From positions 124,001 to 188,000 of the forward strand of contig NZ_JALGQH010000002.1 of assembly GCF_022810305.1 (NCBI RefSeq): a stretch of 64,000 bases of DNA, written 5' to 3'. Source of the stretch: Rhodococcus sp. ARC_M6 (lineage in GTDB: Bacteria; Actinomycetota; Actinomycetes; Mycobacteriales; Mycobacteriaceae). Positions 8,204 to 17,602 of this stretch are shown here, piece after piece; within the stretch, counting starts at the first letter, position 1, and each line of letters starts with the position of its first letter. The notes below the pieces were generated by a model. It was not told the origin of the DNA. It did not search any database and worked only from the letters and a program-made list of their open reading frames with translations. The translations under genes and the position numbers were made by a program.

Positions 8204-10984
8204 ATGAGCCACACGGAACCCGCGCCGCACGACCGGGCGCCCACCCCCCATTCTGAGTCGAAGGAATGGTATGCCCGCAGCACAGAGTCCGTGCTGTCCG
8301 ACTTGGGCTCCGATCCGGAGGTTGGTCTGACCGTCGGCGAAGTGGAGGAACGCCGCCGTCGATACGGTTCCAACACAATCGCTGCAGCGCCGACGCCTTC
8401 GATGTGGTCGATCGCGCTGGCGCAGCTGAAGGATCCGATGAACCTGATGCTGGTGGTGGTGGCGACGGTCAGCATCGCCATCGGGGAAATCCCGACGGCG
8501 ATCGTGGTCGGGGTCCTCGTTGTACTCAACGTGGTTCTCGGTACGAGGCAAGAGGTAAAGGCGCGCGCCAGTGTGGACGCATTGGCGAAAATGCAGACGC
8601 CACAAGCACGCGTGATTCGCGGCGGGATACTGACCCAACTCGATGCCACTGAACTCGTGCCCGGCGACGTCGTCGAACTCGAGGCAGGCGATATCGTCGC
8701 CGCCGACGGCAGGCTCCTTGCCTCGACGACCTTGGAAACGCAGGAAGCCGCACTGACCGGGGAAAGTGCGCCGGTCCCGAAGGACCCAGAGACACTCGCC
8801 ACCACCGACGTCGCTTTGGGCGACCGCAGCAACATGGTCTTCCAGAACACCTCGGTCACTCGCGGTACCGCCACCATGGTGGTCACGGAAACGGGGATGC
8901 AGACCCAGATCGGCCAGATCGCGTCGATGCTGTCAGCGGTTTCACCCGGAAAATCACCGCTGCAGCGCGAACTCGATACGCTCACAAAGATTCTCGGAAT
9001 TATCGCCTGGACGGCGGTGACCATCATCGTCATCATCGGAGTGATTCGCGGGCAGGACCTGACAACGCTTCTCCTACTGGGAATTGCGATGGGTGTCTCT
9101 GCGATCCCGACAGGCTTGCCGACATTCGTCCAAGCCATGCTGGCTTACGGCGCACGGCAGTTGGCCGACGCGAAAGCCGTCGTGAAGAACCTGACCGACG
9201 TCGAGACGCTGGGTGCGACGAGCGCGATCAACTCCGACAAGACCGGCACACTGACGATGAATCAGATGACGGTTCGGTCGCTGTACGTCCACGGCCGGTG
9301 GTACACCGTCGAAGGTGAGGGTTACGCCAAGACCGGGAGAATCACCCAGGTTGCGGGCGAAGCACCGCCGGACTTCACGCTGCTCGCCTACGGATTGTGC
9401 CTCGACAGCGATGCCACAGTCTCCGACGCCGGAGATGTAGTCGGTGATCCGACCGAGGCCGCGCTCGTTGTGCTCGCGGCCAAGATCGGCGTCGACGCCC
9501 CACTCACGAGGCGCACGTATCCGCGCGTTGCGACGGTGCCGTTCGACTCCGCGTACAAGTTCATGGCGACGTTTCATCACCTCCAGGTCGACGGCGGCAC
9601 GCAATTCGTGGAACTGGTCAAGGGCGGCCCCGACGTGCTTCTGGCCCGGTGTGGGACTGCGTTCTTGCCCGGCCGTCGACCGGTGCCGATCGACGAAGTC
9701 CGCGAGGAACTGACAGCAGCCAACCTGGCCATGTCCGAGAAAGGGCTTCGGGTCCTGGCTTTCGCCGTCAAACGACTCGACGGGCAGGAAGACGCCGTGA
9801 AGGCGGACCCCATGTCCTTTGTCGACGACCTCACGTTCGTCGGCATGGCCGGCATCATCGACCCACTTCGGCCGGAGGCCGTCGAATCGGTGCGCACCGC
9901 CCACACAGCCGGGATTCACGTCCGCATGATCACCGGCGACCATGCGATCACGGCTTCCGCGATCGGCGCCGAGCTCGGACTGGGCCCGGGTGCGATCGGA
10001 GGTGCCGAACTCCAGGACCTGACCGACGAAGACCTGGAAGCTGCACTCCCGAATCTGCATGTCTTCGGCCGAGTCACACCGCAGGACAAACTGCGATTGG
10101 TCGGCGTCATGCAGAAGAGTGGCGCGGTGGTCGCGATGACCGGCGATGCCGTCAACGACGCCGCCGCGTTGAAGAAGGCCGACATCGGCGTCGCGATGGG
10201 TTCGGGCAGCGAGGTCACCAAACAAGCAGGCAAGATGGTGCTCACCGACGACAACTTCGGAACCCTGATCACCGCAATCAGCTTGGGCCGCAACATCTAC
10301 GGCAAGATCGTGTCCTACATCCGATACCAGATGTCGAAACTCTTCTCACTGGTTTTCCTGTTCCTCGCCGCGAGCATCTTCAACATCAACGAAGGGGTGG
10401 CGCTCACCCCACTGATGGTGCTCTTCCAACACTTTTTCATCACCCTGTTCCCCGTCGCCGTGATCATGCTCGACCCACCCGCGCCGGATCTGATGAACAA
10501 GCCTCCCCGCGACCCGAAAATGCCGATCGCCAACCGCGGCGCGCTCGTCCAATGGCTGGCGTACGGCGTCCTCCAGTTCGCCGTCACGCTTGCCGCGATG
10601 CTTCTCGCCTCTGGCGCCATGAGTACCACCGAGGGGAACGTCCCCATGACCACCGCATTTGTCGTCCTGTCCTTCGGGTCAATCCTCGGCGGACTCGCCA
10701 TGCGCCGCGATCCGGAATCCGGTCTGATCCCACCAGTCCTCGGCGCCCTCAAAATCCTGACGATCCCGACCGTCGTCACGGTTTTCGCAGTCGAGGCGGG
10801 CTTCTTCCAGGATCTCCTTATGACAACTTCGTTGACGGGAGGCCAGTGGCTTACCTGTCTCGGGTGGTCGCTGATCGTCCCGATCGTCGTCGAAGCAGAC
10901 AAGGCGCTACGACGCCGGCGCCTCACCCCGCCGCCGACACCGATCCCCGCCACCAAGGCGGTCGACCCCCAACGCGCACGCTGA
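8204..10984 (+). CDS. Cation-transporting P-type ATPase with divergent M4 and hinge motifs
   Basis: A 926-residue P2/P3-like ATPase. Visible in order are the actuator TGES (ALTGESAPVP), the phosphorylation site SDKTGTLT with Asp345, the nucleotide-binding domain, a hinge motif MTGDAVNDAAALKKADIG starting at Met645, and C-terminal transmembrane helices. Two canonical positions differ: the M4 motif is PTGLP (302-306) instead of PEGLP, and the hinge has GDAVNDAA instead of GDGVNDAP. The catalytic Asp residues are kept, so it is probably active but with altered ion coordination. It sits between ppk2 and a SulP gene, with short gaps. Confidence 0.88.
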   Translation: MSHTEPAPHDRAPTPHSESKEWYARSTESVLSDLGSDPEVGLTVGEVEERRRRYGSNTIAAAPTPSMWSIALAQLKDPMNLMLVVVATVSIAIGEIPTAIVVGVLVVLNVVLGTRQEVKARASVDALAKMQTPQARVIRGGILTQLDATELVPGDVVELEAGDIVAADGRLLASTTLETQEAALTGESAPVPKDPETLATTDVALGDRSNMVFQNTSVTRGTATMVVTETGMQTQIGQIASMLSAVSPGKSPLQRELDTLTKILGIIAWTAVTIIVIIGVIRGQDLTTLLLLGIAMGVSAIPTGLPTFVQAMLAYGARQLADAKAVVKNLTDVETLGATSAINSDKTGTLTMNQMTVRSLYVHGRWYTVEGEGYAKTGRITQVAGEAPPDFTLLAYGLCLDSDATVSDAGDVVGDPTEAALVVLAAKIGVDAPLTRRTYPRVATVPFDSAYKFMATFHHLQVDGGTQFVELVKGGPDVLLARCGTAFLPGRRPVPIDEVREELTAANLAMSEKGLRVLAFAVKRLDGQEDAVKADPMSFVDDLTFVGMAGIIDPLRPEAVESVRTAHTAGIHVRMITGDHAITASAIGAELGLGPGAIGGAELQDLTDEDLEAALPNLHVFGRVTPQDKLRLVGVMQKSGAVVAMTGDAVNDAAALKKADIGVAMGSGSEVTKQAGKMVLTDDNFGTLITAISLGRNIYGKIVSYIRYQMSKLFSLVFLFLAASIFNINEGVALTPLMVLFQHFFITLFPVAVIMLDPPAPDLMNKPPRDPKMPIANRGALVQWLAYGVLQFAVTLAAMLLASGAMSTTEGNVPMTTAFVVLSFGSILGGLAMRRDPESGLIPPVLGALKILTIPTVVTVFAVEAGFFQDLLMTTSLTGGQWLTCLGWSLIVPIVVEADKALRRRRLTPPPTPIPATKAVDPQRAR

Positions 10985-11033
10985 TCGACGTAGTCTCGAG
11001 CTTCGCCACCGCGAAAGGGAGGATACTCAAGAA

Positions 11034-12740
11034 ATGTCCTGGACTGAGAGTCTCGGCCGACTACCCGGGATCGCAACTGCCCGCGGGTACCGTCGCGAAT
11101 GGCTCCGGACAGACATCACCGCCGGGTTCGTCCTCACGGCCCTGCTGATTCCGGCGGGCATGGGCTATGCCGAAGCTGCCGGGCTTCCCGCGTACGCCGG
11201 GCTCTACGCGACCATCGTGCCACTCCTGGCCTATGCGGTGGTGGGACCGTCGAAAATTCTTGTGCTGGGGCCGGATTCATCGCTGGCTCCACTCATCGCC
11301 GCCGCGGTCCTGCCGCTGGCCATCGTCGGTGATTCCGAAAATGCACTAGCACTTGCCGGCGTCCTGGCCATCCTCGTCGGCCTGATCCTCCTGATCGGCG
11401 GGTTCCTGCGTCTCGGATTCGTCACCGAACTCCTCTCGAAGCCGATCAGACTCGGGTATCTCAATGCCATTGCTCTGGTTGTCGTTGTCGGCCAACTCCC
11501 CAAACTGCTGGGGTTCTCGGTCGACGCGTCCGGCTTGCTCAGCGAAATCGGCGAGATCGGAAAGTCCGTGGCGAGCGGCGGCGTCGACCCCGTTGCCGCT
11601 GCCGTCGGAATCGGCTCGCTCGCCGTCATCATGGCGTTCCGACTCTGGGTGCCCGTCGTTCCCGGCGTCCTCGTGGCTGTCGTCGGGGCAATCGTCTTGT
11701 CCGCAGCGGCTGGACTCACCGATCAGATCGGAATGGTGGGCGCACTGCCTGAAGGTCTACCGCTGCCGTCCGTCGGCGGAGTTACCTGGCAGGACGTCGG
11801 GAACCTGATCGGTCCCGCAGCCGGTATCGCTCTGATTGCGTTTGCCGACACCGGCGTACTTTCACGCACCTTCGCCGCCCGACACGGCGAGGCCGTCAAC
11901 GGCAGCACCGAGATGAAGGCCATTGGTGTCGCCAATGTGGCGGGCGGATTGTTCGGCGGTTTCCCGATCTCGGCGAGCGGATCACGAACGCCGGTCGCCG
12001 AACAGAGCGGTGCCCATACACAATTGGCGGGCGTCGTCGGCGCGCTGGCCGTACTGGTGTTCGTTCTTGTTGCCCCAGGACTCACCGCGTATCTGCCCGA
12101 CGCAACTCTCGCGGCCGTAGTGATCGTCGCGGCAAGCGCGCTGATCGACGTCGGCGGGATGGTCCGGATGTGGCGCATGAGCACCGTCGAGCTCGGACTT
12201 GCTGTCGCCGCGTTTCTCGGAGTTGCGCTCGTCGGAGTTCTGCAAGGAATTCTGGTCGCGATCGGGCTCTCGTTCGTGGCGGTGATCGCCCAGGTGTGGC
12301 AGCCGCACCGCACCGAACTCGTGAAGACGGGTGACCAGCTGGGATTCCACGACATTGAACGGCACCCGAACGGGCGTCGCATCCCTGGTCTGGTGCTGGT
12401 GCGTTTCGACGCGCCACTCTTCTTTGCGAACGGCGAAATCTTCGACGAGTACGTGCGCTCCGTTGTCGACACGGCGCCGACACCGGTCGAATGGGTCGTC
12501 ATCGCGTCCGAGCCGATCACCGGCCTCGACACCACTGCCGTCGACGAACTCGTCGACCTCGACACTTACCTGGAGGGCCGAGGAATCCGGCTGGCCTTCG
12601 CGGAGATGAAGGGCCCGATCAAGGACAGGCTCATCCGATTCGGCGTGGGCGACCGGTTCGATTCGACGCACTTCTTCCCCACCCTCGAAGCCGCCGTAAA
12701 CGCCTTCACGAGTCGCAACGATGTTCCGGACGACAACTGA
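11034..12740 (+). CDS. SulP family anion transporter with STAS domain
   Basis: A 568-residue inner-membrane transporter. The N-terminal motif LTALLIPAGMGYAEAAGLPA, followed by AGLYATIVPLLAYAVVG, is the SulP/SLC26 signature, with about 10-12 hydrophobic helices up to residue 420. A cytosolic STAS domain occupies about residues 440-560 (IPGLVLVRFDAPLFFANGE, then GLDTTAVDEL). SulP proteins move sulphate, bicarbonate or dicarboxylates; the substrate cannot be told here. It lies 49 bp after the P-type ATPase on the same strand. Confidence 0.9.
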   Translation: MSWTESLGRLPGIATARGYRREWLRTDITAGFVLTALLIPAGMGYAEAAGLPAYAGLYATIVPLLAYAVVGPSKILVLGPDSSLAPLIAAAVLPLAIVGDSENALALAGVLAILVGLILLIGGFLRLGFVTELLSKPIRLGYLNAIALVVVVGQLPKLLGFSVDASGLLSEIGEIGKSVASGGVDPVAAAVGIGSLAVIMAFRLWVPVVPGVLVAVVGAIVLSAAAGLTDQIGMVGALPEGLPLPSVGGVTWQDVGNLIGPAAGIALIAFADTGVLSRTFAARHGEAVNGSTEMKAIGVANVAGGLFGGFPISASGSRTPVAEQSGAHTQLAGVVGALAVLVFVLVAPGLTAYLPDATLAAVVIVAASALIDVGGMVRMWRMSTVELGLAVAAFLGVALVGVLQGILVAIGLSFVAVIAQVWQPHRTELVKTGDQLGFHDIERHPNGRRIPGLVLVRFDAPLFFANGEIFDEYVRSVVDTAPTPVEWVVIASEPITGLDTTAVDELVDLDTYLEGRGIRLAFAEMKGPIKDRLIRFGVGDRFDSTHFFPTLEAAVNAFTSRNDVPDDN

Positions 12741-12767
12741 CCGGACATCAGGACGGGAGAACGACGC

Positions 12768-13016
12768 ATGGATTCCTTTTGGACCATCTTCTGGCTCGGC
12801 GTCATCAGTCTGGCGCTGCTCTCGTACCTCCTGCTGCTGTTCGAGATCAGCGCCGACCTTTTCCGTGACCACACCGAGTCTGGGTGGAACAGGGCACTCT
12901 GGGTGTGCTTTCTGCTACTTGTTCCGTTCGTATCCGGCCTGGTCTACGTGATTTTGAAAAGCGACGGTATGGCCGAACGGTCCCGAATCGCAGAAGGCCG
13001 TGTCAGACCTTCTTGA
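12768..13016 (+). CDS. Short PLDc_N membrane protein (no SHOCT)
   Basis: An 82-residue membrane protein closely related to the first part of the protein at 6442-6819. Both share the pattern FW..F...AYL..LFEI..DLFRDH..SGW..A.W and then PF.SG.IY. It stops after GDGMAERS-like residues ([18 protein letters not shown]) and lacks the SHOCT hairpin. The gene follows the SulP gene by 27 bp (ATG after GGGAGAACGACGC). Its last 14 bp overlap the convergent phnA-like gene, so the C-terminus may have been shortened. Confidence 0.7.
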   Translation: MDSFWTIFWLGVISLALLSYLLLLFEISADLFRDHTESGWNRALWVCFLLLVPFVSGLVYVILKSDGMAERSRIAEGRVRPS

Positions 13017-13347
13017 CGACGCTCGACTTGAGTTGCATCGGGCCGATTCCGTCGACTTTGCAATCGATGTCGTGGTCACCAATTCCCTGAACCAGACGAA
13101 TGTTTCGCACCTTGGTTCCGGATTTGATGCCGGTGGGACTGCCCTTGACCTTGAGTGTTTTGATGACGGTGACGGTGTCACCGTCGGCCAGGATGTTGCC
13201 GACAGCATCCTTGATGACGCCGTCTTCTTCAGCGACTGCCTCTGTCGGCGCCCACTCGTGCGCGCATTCGGGGCAGACCATGAGGGCACCCATTTCGTAG
13301 GTGAATTCGCTGGAACATTCGGGGCACGGAGGCAAGGTGTCTTCCAC
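13003..13347 (-). CDS. Zinc ribbon / PhnA (YjdM) family protein
   Basis: A 114-residue cytosolic protein of the YjdM/PhnA family. The N-terminal zinc ribbon is CPEC...(15)...CPEC (residues 8-29). The C-terminal PhnA domain carries [20 protein letters not shown] and [16 protein letters not shown], both highly conserved in the family. Despite the historical name, a role in phosphonate breakdown is not established. It is convergent with the PLDc_N gene, which it overlaps at the 3' end. Confidence 0.88.
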   Translation of the reverse strand: MEDTLPPCPECSSEFTYEMGALMVCPECAHEWAPTEAVAEEDGVIKDAVGNILADGDTVTVIKTLKVKGSPTGIKSGTKVRNIRLVQGIGDHDIDCKVDGIGPMQLKSSVVKKV

Positions 13348-13458
13348 GTGATCACCCTATCCGCTTTCTCCGATCTCCAATTTTTACAACTCATAACCGC
13401 ATCTTGGAGAATATTTTGCACTTAGTGAAGATTTGCAGTCTATGTAATTATTGATGAC

Positions 13459-14091
13459 ATGGGTACCGAGAATCTGGGTCTGCGCGAGCGGAAACGAATC
13501 GCAACCAAGGCATTGATCGAACTCACTGCCGTCGAACTTGTTCTCGATCTGGGCTACGACGCAGTGACCGTGGAACGCATCTGCGAAGCCTGCGAACTAT
13601 CAACTCGGACGTTCTTCAACTATTTTCCGACGAAGGACGCGGCAATCGGCGGAATCGCAATCGTGGTTCCACCCACCGCAGTGATAGCCGACTTGCTTGC
13701 CGCACATCCCGACGACCCACTCCGCGGAGCACTCGCAGTCTTCGCAGAAGCCATGAAAATCATGGATGAGCGGCCAGACCTCCTCATCCACCGAAAACAA
13801 CTGTTCGAGAGACACCCGACGTTGCTCCAACAGCATCTTGCGACGTTCCACGAACTCGAAGACACGCTCACCAGGATGCTCACTCGAGAACTCCTCGAAC
13901 GTCCGAGCCTCGGCCGACTCCCCACCGATACCGATGCCGTGGACGAAGCGACCGCCACGGTAATCGTCGCCGGCGCGGCGATGCGTTACGTCTTCCGCCG
14001 CTGGCAAAACGGCGAAAGAGACCGTCCGCGACAAGCACTCGTGGATCCAGCACTGGCGCTGATGTCGCGAATTCTCCGCTCCGACCGCTAA
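13459..14091 (+). CDS. TetR/AcrR family regulator
   Basis: A 210-residue repressor-type protein. The N-terminal helix-turn-helix spans about residues 10-55 (RERKRIATKALIELTA, then YDAVTVERICEACELSTRTFFNYF). The C-terminal ligand domain is helical and variable. The gene sits 31 bp upstream of the first DHA2 efflux pump copy on the same strand, so it probably controls the pump and itself. Its last 70 bp are repeated between the two pump copies (15950-16015). Confidence 0.85.
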   Translation: MGTENLGLRERKRIATKALIELTAVELVLDLGYDAVTVERICEACELSTRTFFNYFPTKDAAIGGIAIVVPPTAVIADLLAAHPDDPLRGALAVFAEAMKIMDERPDLLIHRKQLFERHPTLLQQHLATFHELEDTLTRMLTRELLERPSLGRLPTDTDAVDEATATVIVAGAAMRYVFRRWQNGERDRPRQALVDPALALMSRILRSDR

Positions 14092-14209
14092 CACGATTAT
14101 CGATTTCGACTAAGGAACTTCATGTCAAACTCGAGAAGCTGCGCCCGCTGACGCAGACGAACTGGAAACCGCGTCGGATAAACGATCCATCATCCTGGTC
14201 TTTGCCGGG

Positions 14210-15682
14210 TTGATGATCACGATGCTCCTGGCGTCCCTCGACCAGATGATCTTCAGCACCGCATTGCCCACCATCGTGGGCGAATTGAACGGTGTCAATC
14301 ACATGGTGTGGGTGACAACGTCCTACATCCTCGCGTCGACGATCATGATGCCCGTCTACGGAAAATTGGGCGACTTGATCGGCCGCAAAGGCCTGTTCAT
14401 CGTCGCAATCAGCATTTTCATCGTCGGCTCGATCATCGGCGGACTGTCCCACGACATGACCACGCTGATCGCCGGTCGCGCGGTCCAGGGCCTCGGCGGC
14501 GGCGGTTTGATTCTGCTGTCACAGGCGATTATCGCCGACGTCGTACCGGCACGGCAACGCGGCCGCTACATGGGTGCGATGGGCGGCGTTTTTGCTCTCG
14601 CATCAGTGGCAGGTCCGCTGCTAGGTGGCTGGTTCACCGAGGGCATCGGCTGGCGCTGGGCATTCTGGATCAACGTGCCACTCGGCTTTCTCGCGATCGC
14701 CAGCGCCATGGCTTTCCTCCACTTGCCCAAGCCCAAGCTCGGCAAGCCGAGCATCGACTACCTCGGCATGGTTCTGGTCGCGGCGTCTGCCACCTGCCTC
14801 ATCCTGTTCACGACCTGGGGCGGCAACACTTACGCCTGGGGTTCCGCCGTCATCATCGGACTTGTCATCGGTTGCATCGTCACCGCAGTCGCGTTCGTGT
14901 TCGTCGAACGACGCGCAACCGAACCGGTCATTCCCATGCACCTGTTCTCGGAACGCAACTTCGTCCTGACCACGATCGCCGGACTCATCATCGGCATCGC
15001 GATGTTCGGCGCGCTGGCATACCTGCCCACCTACATTCAGATGGTGACCGGCAAGAACGCCACCGAAGCGGGCCTGATGATGATCCCGATGATGGCCGGA
15101 CTCCTGGTGGCCTCTATCGGCTCCGGACAGATCGTCAGCAAGACCGGTCGCTACAAATTGTTTCCGATCCTCGGTACCTCGATCGTCGCCGTGGCCTTGG
15201 TTCTGCTCTCGAGGCTGACACCGTCGACGTCACTGTTCGTCTTCGGGATCTACATCGCCATCTTGGGCATCGGCATCGGACTCGTGATGCAGATCTTGAT
15301 TCTGATCGTCCAAAACACCTTCCCCGCTGCCGAAGTCGGCACTGCAACGGCGTCGAACAACTTCTTCCGTCAGATCGGCGCCTCGCTGGGTAGCGCGCTG
15401 GTCGGCAGCCTGTTTGCGTCCCGACTGACCAGCCTTCTCGCAGAGCGACTACCAGTGGACGGCGGAGGCGTTGGCGGCGAAGAGAATTCGTTGACGCCCG
15501 GAATTCTCTGGAAGTTGCCGGCCCAGATCCGCGAATTGATCGTCGGCGCCTACAACGACGCGTTGGCACCGATCTTCCTGTACCTCGTGCCACTGGTCAT
15601 CGTCGCAGTCGTCCTGCTGTTCTTCGTGAAGGAAAAGCCACTGGCCACCACGATCGATCGGTCCGCTCCACCACTCGAGTAA
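14210..15682 (+). CDS. DHA2 family MFS drug efflux transporter, copy 1 (start region frameshifted)
   Basis: A 14-helix EmrB/QacA-type proton antiporter. Visible are the motif A region YGKLGDLIGRKGLF and the motif C-like GPLLGGWFTEGIGWRWAFWIN. It is nearly identical to copy 2. The coding frame continues upstream as EAAPADADELETASDKRSI, but the ATG at 14122 that matches the start of copy 2 is in another frame and meets TGA after 9 codons: one extra base lies in the first 25 bases. Translation may begin at the TTG at 14210 inside TM1, or the copy may be non-functional. Confidence 0.75.
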   Translation: MMITMLLASLDQMIFSTALPTIVGELNGVNHMVWVTTSYILASTIMMPVYGKLGDLIGRKGLFIVAISIFIVGSIIGGLSHDMTTLIAGRAVQGLGGGGLILLSQAIIADVVPARQRGRYMGAMGGVFALASVAGPLLGGWFTEGIGWRWAFWINVPLGFLAIASAMAFLHLPKPKLGKPSIDYLGMVLVAASATCLILFTTWGGNTYAWGSAVIIGLVIGCIVTAVAFVFVERRATEPVIPMHLFSERNFVLTTIAGLIIGIAMFGALAYLPTYIQMVTGKNATEAGLMMIPMMAGLLVASIGSGQIVSKTGRYKLFPILGTSIVAVALVLLSRLTPSTSLFVFGIYIAILGIGIGLVMQILILIVQNTFPAAEVGTATASNNFFRQIGASLGSALVGSLFASRLTSLLAERLPVDGGGVGGEENSLTPGILWKLPAQIRELIVGAYNDALAPIFLYLVPLVIVAVVLLFFVKEKPLATTIDRSAPPLE

Positions 15683-15710
15683 GGCCCGAATAGTCCGCTA
15701 TCGTGTCGTA

Positions 15711-15839
15711 ATGCCACTCGAACAGAATCCGGCCAGGTCCAATCTCATGGGCTTAGTCGGATTCTGCGTAGTACTGATACTCCTTACGCTTCCGGCTACT
15801 ACCCGATCACGCAAATCGGTGACACAGCGGAATACCTGA
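15711..15839 (+). pseudogene. 5' remnant of the CHAP-domain gene at the duplication junction
   Basis: The frame MPLEQNPARSNLMGLVGFCV matches the start of the intact gene at 17603 (MPLEQNPTRSKLVGLVGFCV). Similarity ends after about 25 codons (near 15786); the frame then runs through unrelated sequence to a stop at 15839. No CHAP catalytic residues are left. It marks the right edge of the first duplication unit. Confidence 0.75.
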
Positions 15840-16015
15840 ACAGGCCACCGGCAGGCGTCCGTGAAGCCGCGTCGGAGGGCCGGTTGCCTGCTTGGCGTAC
15901 GAGTTGGGGCCACAGCGCTTTCAAGCGAACAAACCGGGGCGCCTACCCCGCGTTGATGTCCCGAATTCTCCGCTCCGACCCCTAACACGATTATCGATTT
16001 CGACTAAGGAACTTC

Positions 16016-17575
16016 ATGTCCACACAAGAAGCCGCGCTCGCTGACGCAGACGAACTGGAAACTGCCGCGGACAAACGATCCATCTACCTGGTCTTTGCCG
16101 GGTTGATGATCACGATGCTTCTGGCGTCCCTCGACCAGATGATCTTCAGCACCGCATTGCCCACCATCGTGGGCGAATTGAACGGTGTCGATCACATGGT
16201 GTGGATATCGACGGCCTACATCCTCGCGTCGACGATCATGATGCCCGTCTACGGAAAATTAGGCGACCAAATCGGCCGCAAAGGCCTGTTCATCGGCGCG
16301 ATCAGCATTTTCATCGTCGGCTCGATCATCGGCGGACTGTCCCACGACATGACCACGCTGATCGCCGGTCGCGCGGTCCAGGGCCTCGGCGGCGGCGGTT
16401 TGATTCTGCTGTCACAGGCGATTATCGCCGACGTCGTACCGGCACGGCAACGTGGCCGCTACGTCGGTGCAATGGGCGGCATATTTGCACTCTCAGCAGT
16501 GGCAGGTCCGCTGCTGGGTGGCTGGTTCACCGAGGGCATCGGCTGGCGCTGGGCATTCTGGATCAACGTGCCACTCGGCTTTCTCGCGATCGCCAGCGCC
16601 ATGGCTTTCCTCCACTTGCCCAAGCCCAAGCTCGGCAAGCCGAGCATCGACTATCTCGGCTTGATCCTGGTTTCCGCCTCCGCTACGTGCCTCGTCCTGT
16701 TCACCACCTGGGGCGGCCACACCTACGCCTGGGGTTCCGCCGTCATCATCGGACTGATCGTCGGTTGCATCGTCACCGCAGTCGCGTTCGTCATTGTCGA
16801 GAAGCGGGCAACTGAACCAGTCATCCCGATGCACCTGTTCTCGCAGTCCAACTTCGTACTCACCACCGTCACCGGACTTATCATCGGCATCGCGATGTTC
16901 GGTGCATTGGCCTACCTCCCCACCTACATTCAGATGGTGACCGGCAAGAACGCCACCGAAGCCGGCCTGATGATGATCCCGATGATGGCCGGCGTCCTCG
17001 TCACGTCCGTCGTCTCCGGGCAGATCATCAGCAAGACCGGTCGCTACAAAATGTTCCCGATCATCGGTACCTCGATCGTCGCCGTGGCCTTGGTTCTGCT
17101 CTCGCGACTGACACCGTCGACGTCACTGTTCGTCTTCGGCATCTACATCACGGTCCTCGGCCTCGGCATCGGACTCGTCTCGCAGGTCTTGATTCTGATC
17201 GTCCAAAACACCTTCCCCGCATCCGAAGTCGGCACTGCAACGGCAGCCAACAACTTCTTCCGCCAGATCGGTGCCTCACTGGGTAGCGCGCTGGTCGGCA
17301 GCCTGTTTGCGTCCCGACTGACCAATCTTGTGACAGAGCGATTTCCCGCCGGTGGCGAAAGTGTCGCCGAGAACAAGAATTCACTGACGCCTGAAATTCT
17401 CTGGAAGTTACCGGCCCAGATCCGCGAATTGATCGTCGGCGCCTACAACGACGCGTTGGCACCGATCTTCCTGTACCTCGTGCCACTGGTCATCGTCGCA
17501 GTCGTCCTGCTGTTCTTCGTGAAGGAAAAGCCACTGGCCACCACGATCGATCGGTCCGCTCAGCCCCTCGAGTAA
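16016..17575 (+). CDS. DHA2 family MFS drug efflux transporter, copy 2 (intact)
   Basis: A 519-residue 14-helix transporter of the EmrB/QacA type in the cytoplasmic membrane, expected to export lipophilic or cationic drugs with proton antiport. The ATG is preceded by TAAGGAACTTC, and a 30-residue cytosolic N-terminus (TQEAALADADELETAADKRS) precedes TM1. Motif A (KLGDQIGRKGLF) and motif C (AGPLLGGWF) are intact. It ends 27 bp before the CHAP gene. The tetR at 13459 is the likely regulator through the shared leader. Confidence 0.9.
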   Translation: MSTQEAALADADELETAADKRSIYLVFAGLMITMLLASLDQMIFSTALPTIVGELNGVDHMVWISTAYILASTIMMPVYGKLGDQIGRKGLFIGAISIFIVGSIIGGLSHDMTTLIAGRAVQGLGGGGLILLSQAIIADVVPARQRGRYVGAMGGIFALSAVAGPLLGGWFTEGIGWRWAFWINVPLGFLAIASAMAFLHLPKPKLGKPSIDYLGLILVSASATCLVLFTTWGGHTYAWGSAVIIGLIVGCIVTAVAFVIVEKRATEPVIPMHLFSQSNFVLTTVTGLIIGIAMFGALAYLPTYIQMVTGKNATEAGLMMIPMMAGVLVTSVVSGQIISKTGRYKMFPIIGTSIVAVALVLLSRLTPSTSLFVFGIYITVLGLGIGLVSQVLILIVQNTFPASEVGTATAANNFFRQIGASLGSALVGSLFASRLTNLVTERFPAGGESVAENKNSLTPEILWKLPAQIRELIVGAYNDALAPIFLYLVPLVIVAVVLLFFVKEKPLATTIDRSAQPLE

Positions 17576-17602
17576 GACCGCATAGTCCGCTATCGTGTTG
17601 TG

